Shown here one piece after another: positions 56,601 to 64,000 of a stretch of 64,000 nucleotides of DNA (its first letter is position 1; every line of letters begins with the position of its first letter). The notes beneath the pieces are model-generated. The model saw only the letters and a program-made list of their open reading frames with translations, was not told the DNA's origin and did not search any database. The translations under genes were made by a program, and so were the position numbers. Origin of the DNA: Ectocarpus siliculosus (Eukaryota; Sar; Phaeophyceae; Ectocarpales; Ectocarpaceae); assembly GCA_000310025.1 (NCBI GenBank), contig FN648111.1, forward strand, positions 310,001-374,000. Reading direction: 5' to 3'.

Positions 56601-59600
56601 AAGTGTTGAGCATAGGATGTCCTGAGCATTGGCTGTCTTCTCAGGTTTTACAGCTAGGCTTAGCATTGAGGCGGCAATGGCCGCAACCGGAAAATACTTA
56701 CCTATACGAGTAGATCACGAACGTTCTCGCAAATACGTGGCAGTTGTGAAACCAGGTCGTCTTTTTGTGGGCCTTTCGGACACCCAAAACGCCAATATTT
56801 TCAGAAACGAATAGACAACGATCGATCCTTGCGCGGTACCTGCCTCCGTTTTTTTGCTGTATATACATACGGCACTTGACAACACTCTAGCGCAATTATT
56901 TTATTGATTTTTTTGTCCTTGGAATACCTGAAACAAACGAAAAATAGCAGGCAGACCAATGCCTCGGCTTTATGATCAAGCTGGACCGCTGCGACATCAG
57001 CCACCCATTCGTTCATTTGAGGCATCTTTAACATGCCCGAAAACTTGAAACCTTTCGACAGGTCAAGACGTTGCTGACGTCTACAGGAAATGGCGGCAAG
57101 TCTCTCATAACCTTGGCGGTCAGCAGCGGTAGCAAGGAAGTGTTTGAGGCGGTGCTCGCTGCCCTGTCTTCCTGGCAGGTAGAGGCCCGTTGGTAGCAGA
57201 ATCCAACAACGTATGCTGCGCTCCACGGAGCGGTTTCCTTACATCGCCGTCTACAGGTCGCATGACGTACTTTGCACGAGCGTATTCGTGCCTGAGAGGA
57301 TTAGGGTATTGCTGCCAACAAATGTGGTTGAAAAGCTGATCATCACCAGAGCAGCTGGGCACTTTCGTTTTTCTGTAGCCCCACTGTATGAGCGTGTCAC
57401 AAGCATTAGGTCTACTGCTGTAGTTGTCCAACAGCTGCACAACATTGTTATATGAAAGTTGATGTTCGGGGGGAGGTGGGCGTGACGATGCAGGTTTTTT
57501 TGAAATATACGAAAATTGAGACCTAACATCGTGTCCTGCTGCGGCGGGAACAGGTCAGGGACGCGATGCGCACGTCTAGCATGCATGCAGAACTGCTGGT
57601 TGCTGCGGCGAAGAGTGGGAGTATCGAGCTCTGGCAGGCGGTCGTGAATGACACAAGGGAAGGGAAGGTAAAGTGGGCATAATGTCGCAAGGGTTTGAGG
57701 CTCGTTTCCTAGACTGTGATCACGCAATGTTTGGCGTCATGGAAGACTTTTTGTCAGCTCGTGATCACGTGTTGCCCACTTGAGGGTGTAATACAAGCGA
57801 ATCATGCACGACAATATTTCTCATATGCGGGTGCGCTCCCTGCGCTTGGCCAGGCGCTTGGCCAGGCGAAAACAAGTGTGGTATCCGACGACAAGGGGGC
57901 AAGTCTGCTGCTGCGCACGGCGGCTTCGCAAGGCACCGTGCGGATGTGGGAAGCGGTTCGGCACGACTTACTTCTTGTCCAACCAGAACAGGTACGTGGT
58001 ATTGGAATATATCGTGGCGTCCAGGACCTTGCTTGATCCCTATTCGCCGTTCGAAACATGGCGCTGGGGGATCGGGTGACTATCGTGGCTGAAGGACAAT
58101 ATCAATTACTCCCTCCACAACGCGCTCGGTGGTGTCTTGCATATATTTGTTTTTGGTGGGGCACTGCTCACGTCGATGCCCGAAATGTTTTGACCTGGTG
58201 GCTTTTCGCCATGACCAAGCGCTGTGAAGTTTCCCAAACACGAACGCCCATATCATTTGAACACCGTGTGCCTTTGCCCCATGGAAGGTCCTTGGCTTTT
58301 TGTCGCGCAACTCGGGGCTGGCCAACGTGTTGGTGAAGGGGGCCGTCAGGAGTCGAGATCCTTCCATCGTGGGAGCCGTGATACAGTTTGTGCACTGCAC
58401 GCGACTTGAACAGGTAAGCCTTACTCAAAGCGTGTCCCAACAATCGTGTGTATTGCCGAGCATGGGCACATGTTGTGTTAGATCTGGTACACGAAACTCT
58501 CTGTACTTGTCCTTTTATGATGGCGAATGACTATTGTCAACACGCCCACTGTGGGAGAAGTCGACCCGTTTCGCGCCTGTTCCGATTCCATAAACCAGGG
58601 GGTTTTGGATTTTGGGGCGTTCATTGGGTCTGGGTTCTCGGACTGGACGACGGTGGTACTGGAAAAGTCAAACTTTGCGCAGGGAGCGGGTGGCGGAGGG
58701 CTTGACTGGGCCATAGGGGCTTTGTCTTGCCTGCTTCAATACCCGACAATGTTCGATACGGCAGATCTCATCCAGCTGTCACGAGAACGATCTGCCGAGT
58801 GGCTAAGGACTTGCTTCCTGGAGACCGTGGCGTGCTCCGACAACCCGTTCGTGCCCGGAATGACCCTGTCGATTGCGTTTGCCAAGTCGGCCAGCGTAGC
58901 TCCCGAAGGGGAGCGTCGGAAACTCCTTTCCCTGCAGGAGAGGGTGGATACCCTGTTGCTCGAGATTCTGGAAAGGCTCCCTCAGACTGTGCAGGGGTTC
59001 GACGGGGGAATGACTGGCTGCTCGGCTGTGTTCGAGCCCGAGCTTTCGAGGGAGGATGCAAGAGGGTTGCCCGGGCCTTTACGGCTGGCGCTGCAAGAGC
59101 GACAGCACGTCCAGACGTTTTGCACACAGCCACTCCTCACGGATTTCCTCTCTCGCCGCTTTACGTATGGCCTCCCTGGTCTAAGGGACACGCAGAACAT
59201 TCTCGGAGATAGAAGGGAGCTGACTAACCTTGCCAGGGGCGGGCCGGGAGAACTCATGTCGGGGCAGAAGTATCTCGCCTTGGACGAAGAGGGACGAAGG
59301 AAGGAAGATGGCAGAAGTCTTGATCGGTGCCTCTTGCTTGATCTCCAGGACAAGATCGGGCAGGAGGGGAAGCTACTGGATTCACGCAAGATCATCGACA
59401 CGTTGTTGTCCCCTTGCATCCTTCTGCAGGGCGCAAACTGTGCCGGTCTCTGGAACACCGCCGTTAGTCTAACCTTCCTCCCGGGGGCGCAATTTACGAT
59501 CGCTGGGCTGGTTGGTATGCCGGATCAGTACTATCGCGTCCCAGCGATGAGAATGCTGCTGGACCTGGCGGTGTATCTAGGCATGTTGGTATTTTTCAGC

Positions 59601-61941
59601 ACCGTTGTGCTCTTCCACGAAGACGGGCCCCTGACCCCCGGAGAGGCCGCCTTCGCCTTTTACATACTGGTAGGTTCATGCTTCACCGCAAGTAGAACAT
59701 CATGTCAAGCCGTTGCGGTTTAGACCTTTCGGTGGCAGTGACATCAAGCATCCACAGCAGATCTTGTTCCCGGAGGCATCGTGTTGGTGTTGTTTGAAGC
59801 ACGTCACTTGGAGGCACCGAGTAGAGGCGTGTTAGATGCGATTGCCTCGACATTTCTCTGCAACATCGTTTCACGATAATTTACCATTATTCCAAAAGTG
59901 GTGTTTTGCGTGACAGGAAGGGGCACACTAAAACCCGACCTTACAACCGCTGGTCGCTGACGCTTGCCTGTCCCAAGGCTGGCATTATCACAGAAGGACA
60001 AGAGATGAGGAGAGATTTCGGCCTCTACGCGGCGGACCACTGGAACATTCTAGATCTGCTGGGGCTTGGGCTCGTGACCGGCGGGCTAATTGTCCGATGT
60101 GCCGACGGGGACAACTCATGGGGGCGAGCTCTGTACGCTCTCAGTGCTCCCCTGATATTTTCGCGACTGTTGTTCTTCGCTCAGATGCTGCGATTCCACG
60201 GGCCGATGATCCAGGTGAAGTTTTAGTGTGTCCGTTATCAAGTGGGTCGATGTGCCTACCTTGTTCTGCTTATCAGTGTTGGCCGAGTACGTTCTGTGGT
60301 ATGACTTTCGTACGTTTCAACTCTACAACTGTGGTTGGTTGTCTTCAGGACAAATGCCTGACGGTGGAATATCCACGCTCAAGTATCGACGCTCAAGTAT
60401 CGACAACTTGTACGGAACGTTCGCGAGGAATGGAGTCCATTTCTTCTACATGTCTTGTCGGAAACTAGAACTACAACAATCCCTGACTAGTTTAGTTTCA
60501 AGAGCGACTTGCCACACGCAGTTTTGGGAAAGCGTGCTCGAATGTCACTCTTGTGGCTTGGGTCTAAGGCGGCAAGGAGACCCTTCGGCACATTGAATAG
60601 AGGGGATGTTTTTTCCCGGGCCTGAAGCTTCTATGGAATGGGATATTTATGTATCTATATGTTCGGTTCGTGAAGATTGGCGAGGGAAGAGTCCCTCCTC
60701 CTCACGTCTGGCATCGTTTGCGGTCTCCACCATGTCGTCAGGTTGTTTTCAGCATGACCGCGGAGCTCGTCAAGTTTGGAGTCGTAATAATCGTCGTGAT
60801 GCTCGGGTTTGCCATGTCCTTCCACGCTCTGTTCGGGGACGTCGACACGTTCGGCGGAACGTGCCTCACTTTGTTCAAAGCTATGTTGGGTGAGGTCGAC
60901 TTCTTCGGCTCTTTTCCAGGCAACCAGTACGACTCGGTGGCCACCGCACTCTTTGTCATCTACCTGGTTGTTATTGCCGTGATGCTGCTCAACCTTCTGA
61001 TTGCCGTCTTGAGCACATCCCATTCCAAGGTGGAGGGGAAGGCTGATCAAGAGTTCAAGGTGTCGAAAGCCCGAATAATCGAGCACTATCGAATGGTGGT
61101 GGACATGTGCTTGCTACCCCCCCCCTTTAATCTAGTGCAGCTGATACTATCGCTGCCGGTCATGGTCAGAGATCGATCAGGGCAAGGGACTGCATCAACG
61201 CGCGCACAGGAAGCGGTAGGCCGGATGGCGTTTTGGCTCGCTTTGGGGCCTGTTGCGGCCGCTTGTGGAACGGTGTTGTGGGTGTTGTCCTCGTTGTTTG
61301 CGCCTTTTGTATGGCATACGCACTTCTATAGCAAGGCGCAGGCCAGACGCGGTGCGTTGTCTGTTGGTTCACTCCTAGTTCGGTATTTGATCGTATTTTT
61401 TTGGTGCGTTCTTGGGGCCCCGCTGTACCTCATGGCATTTTGGCTCACTGCGCCCATGAAATGGCTCAAGCTACGACCCTGGTGCTGGGTATGGGATCGC
61501 CGCCAGGCGCCCTACATAGCTTCTTGGAATCCAAAGAGCGTGAACGACTTGCTGGAGGGAAACAGTGGCGGGCTTGTAGCTGGCGATCTTCAAATGTACC
61601 TTGAAGACCCAATCGGAGATCCCGAGGTACGGCCGGACGAGAGAAGAAAGCAAACGACGGTCGAGAATATTAAGCAACTGCGAAACCGCCTAGAGAAAAC
61701 AATCTTGACCCACTTGGACGCGAAGTTGGATAGTATCGAGCAGGATCGCGCGAGCTCGACTGATGGCGTACAGGTCCGGTTGGCCCGAATGGAGGAAAAC
61801 CTCGCGGGGATCAGAGCCCAGTTAGATGACCGGTTACGCCGCGTTGAGGAACATGTCTCAAAGATGCAGGAACAGGTCGACGAGAGGATTGATAGGTTCC
61901 TGAGTATTGTGGAACAGGCGGTGGATCGCAGAAACACGTAA
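53625..61941 (+). CDS. Ankyrin-like repeat TRP-type ion channel
   Basis: Probable plasma- or organelle-membrane cation channel with an intracellular repeat domain. Fifteen exons, every intron phase 0: 53625-53879, 54231-54359, 54495-54623, 54839-54991, 55325-55456, 55686-55811, 56123-56251, 56438-56569, 57062-57178, 57554-57667, 57866-57991, 58288-58413, 58599-59669, 59978-60214 and 60742-61941 (TAA); 1391 residues. Exons 2-12 (residues ~86-556) each encode one divergent ankyrin-like unit, e.g. DDGKTLLHAAAGSGSKDMFE, ending L..L...Q/E/K at the junction. Exon 13 holds a soluble linker and membrane segment LLDLAVYLGMLVFFSTVVLF (~876-895). Exons 14-15 give HWNILDLLGLGLVTGGLIV, S4-like ALYALSAPLIFSRLLFFAQM, S5 (~1003-1022), pore TLFKAMLGEVDFFGSF (~1035-1050) and S6 ALFVIYLVVIAVMLLNLLIA (~1061-1080). 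Two further hydrophobic stretches and a coiled coil (last ~70 residues) follow. S4 lacks a regular arginine ladder, as in TRP channels. Exon 1 uses a probable GC donor. Confidence 0.87.
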
Positions 61942-62670
61942 TGTTGGAATTGAAATTGTTTCCCGCGGCCACGTTTGGAAGCCTCGGCGTTGGTTGCTTG
62001 AGGTTGCTTTCCGGTACTAGCAGCGCCCGGAATGTTTGTGTGGCCCAGTGAATCCAGCAAGCGCGTACCTCCGGTTCGTCAATGGCTCTGGAGGGTCTCG
62101 AGACAACAGTGTTATCAGGGTAGGTGAGACCCAAATCCAGGATGTGGCTCAGAAAAGGGCGGTTGTGATCTAACCGGTGATCCAGGGGGTTCCGACTCCA
62201 CAGTAAGGTAGGTCCAGAAGTCTTGACAAGGGGAATCAAACCTCAAACTAACTCAGGCCGGCAAGATGCCGTTTTACATCTGCCGTCTTTAGACAGAACA
62301 CGTGAACACGTTTAGTTTGGATACAGGGCTTCACACGTTGTGCCGTCGCATCAGCTGCGACTCAGTACATGGCAGAGCAGGTGCGGTGTCCTCGTTGTCA
62401 GTGCACGGAATTCGTTCATTGGTGCCTATGAGCTATTAGTCTAGCCCTTCATCAAGTAATGCCCCTGTAGAGCTTGTGATGCTGTTTGGGGTACTCGGCA
62501 GAGCACTGATCTACGGGGTCTCCGGGGGTTACGTGGACGATGTGTTTATAATATATATATGATACGCGGGGCCTTGCCTTGGCCATATCTCTTTCAATCG
62601 TGAATGATAGAGGTATCGAGTCAATCTTCTTTCTCTTTCGGCCTCTGACGAAGCTGCCGCACCCAAACAG
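61942..62670. other. Intergenic after the ankyrin/TRP-like gene
   Basis: 3' UTR and spacer. No supported frame on either strand. Confidence 0.45.
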
Positions 62671-63329
62671 ATGGCTCCCGATAGAAACGAGTTGGATGCG
62701 TATTTGCCGCGGCTATGGACGTATTTTACGGAATTCACTGGTTGTCAGCTGCATGTTGTCCGTGTATTTTTTCTTGCCACACCTTTGGCGAAAACCACCC
62801 GTCGTTCGAATGTGAACCAACTAAGATGTCGTGAGGGTCGCCCCTGCCATGATGCGGTCACTACTGTACCACAAACAAACGTACATGTACGCTGCAAGTA
62901 CCAGCCCAAGTCATAGCGTTCGTATGCATGCTCGGATTATTAATTTTTGGGGTTTCCGAGTCCTGCCCGTTATCCGAGGCATTTTGTACAGTATCTCGAA
63001 CCGTCCCTCCTCGTATTCTCGCAGTTCCGCCAGATACTTTCATTTGATGCAAGCATGCTCCCCAACGGATAACAAACGCGAAGCGGGCACGTTGTGTGAC
63101 TTGCGCTCCGTTGTTGAAGAGGCGTTGTCGTCCTCGCCGTGCGCGAGCATGGAAACGATGTAGAGGTCGGGGCGCCGCTTGAACGAACATCGCCCAATGC
63201 TTCATGTATCATGCCCAAGGAACATCGTTGAACATTGACACTTGCTATTTCAATTCTACAAGACGTTTTTTCTGACCCTCTGATCCCGACGCCGGGCGTG
63301 ATCGGCACTTTTTGCCCATTCGCGGACGG
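62671..63329 (+). CDS. Possible partial gene, unknown (exons not resolved)
   Basis: Three stretches look coding. 62671-62748 (MAPDRNELDAYLPRLWTYFT) sits behind a pyrimidine-rich AACAG. About 63,040-63,160 reads TDNKREAGTLCDLRSVVEEA. 63,263-63,328 reads VFSDPLIPTPGVIGTFCPFA before a GTATGT donor. Phases do not agree with the most obvious junctions, so the structure is uncertain. If real, the gene continues beyond 63.3 kb and probably out of the window. No family recognised. Confidence 0.25.
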
Positions 63330-64000
63330 TATGTGTGTGCGGTCGGTAGGCGATCAATAGTCTAGAACCAGGATGGGTTTCTTAACGTCGTTCTCCTGTA
63401 GTCTGATCTACCGGATGGCACAGGTGACGTTTGTTGTTATATTTCGAGTTGCTTCATCATTGTCCGAGCTGCTCCGCGCCCAGGGCCGGAGTTCGATCCT
63501 CCTCGCCCCTCCCGCAAACACGAACGCCCACCCCCCCCGCCCCCTGCCCCCCTTCCGCCGACAAGCCCGCTGGGTTTTCCGCTCAGTCACCTTCCCGAAG
63601 CCCACCCCTGACCTTTTTCCTAACCCGCGGTGACCTCTACGGAAGATCGCCCCTTCCTTCGTCTCACAGGAGCAGCTGCGGTGCGCGCTCTTATTTGCTG
63701 CTTGCTGCTACTACTGAAGTTGACTCCACTACATCATCACCGCCCTTGCTTGTCCATTCCCCCGATCAAAGTTCTCCGCAATTTCTTGCGTAGACTACTT
63801 GCCACTGTACGATTCAATCCCGCGTCACAAACCCCAGATTTCCTGCGTTCAATCTTACACCTGTTTTCTTCTTTCCGTTTTAATTTCGTGCCCACCTTCT
63901 CCTGCGGTGCGTGCTGATTTTTTTTTTCGCGAGAAGGGTCCAGTCGTCCCTTTCCCTCGTCGACGGTGAGCTTTTTTTTTCTATGTTTCGCTTGTACTGG
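63330..64000. other. Pyrimidine-rich end of window, no gene supported
   Basis: Long C/T-rich tracts keep frames open without motifs. It may be intron of a gene starting at 62.7 kb or 5' sequence of a gene beyond the window. Confidence 0.4.

Overview
This is a nuclear window from an intron-rich eukaryote. Coding exons are short, introns run from a few hundred bases to about 2 kb with mostly canonical GT-AG borders, and there are many transposon remnants. The gene set (STE11-type MAPKKK, gamma-tubulin, a mitochondrial complex I ESSS/NDUFB11-like subunit, an ankyrin/TRP-like channel, FAR1/MULE transposons), the roughly balanced GC content and the gene architecture suggest a stramenopile, most likely a brown alga of the Ectocarpus type. 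The organism assignment is inference; the gene identities rest on motifs read from translated exons. I spliced exons by hand, using GT/AG sites, reading-phase agreement and protein family motifs.

Layout. 0.95-5.2 kb (+): MAPKKK with a complete kinase domain; its N-terminus lies upstream or is unresolved. 6.9-7.6 kb: 72-bp tandem repeats, a truncated copy of a 5' gene segment, and a MITE. 8.2-10.4 kb (-): an internally deleted FAR1/Mutator-like copy. 11.4-11.8 kb (-): a small two-exon gene of unknown function. 12,051-18,102: a complete-ended Mutator-like element with about 112-bp terminal inverted repeats and a 9-bp target duplication, carrying a + strand MULE transposase with one frame break. 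18.45-27.3 kb (+): complete 12-exon gamma-tubulin gene; the MULE ends 350 bp upstream of its start codon. 30.2-34.8 kb (-): three-exon complex I subunit gene with transposon debris in its introns. 36.3-49.1 kb (+): exon chain with acidic tracts, a DEAD-box RecA2-like helicase segment without a visible RecA1 half, two ~90-residue internal repeats, and a C-terminal region resembling DUF4211. A 100-N assembly gap beside a large foldback falls inside it. 51.5-51.95 kb: two more MITE copies. 53.6-61.9 kb (+): complete 15-exon gene joining an ankyrin-like array, one repeat per exon with every intron in phase 0, to a six-segment TRP-like channel and a C-terminal coiled coil. 62.7-63.3 kb: possible exons of a further + strand gene.

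The neighbours do not form an operon or a pathway. The most interesting structures are the modular ankyrin-channel gene, the phase-compatible helicase-fragment/DUF4211 chain, and the young MULE that splits a short divergent intergenic region between a small gene and gamma-tubulin.
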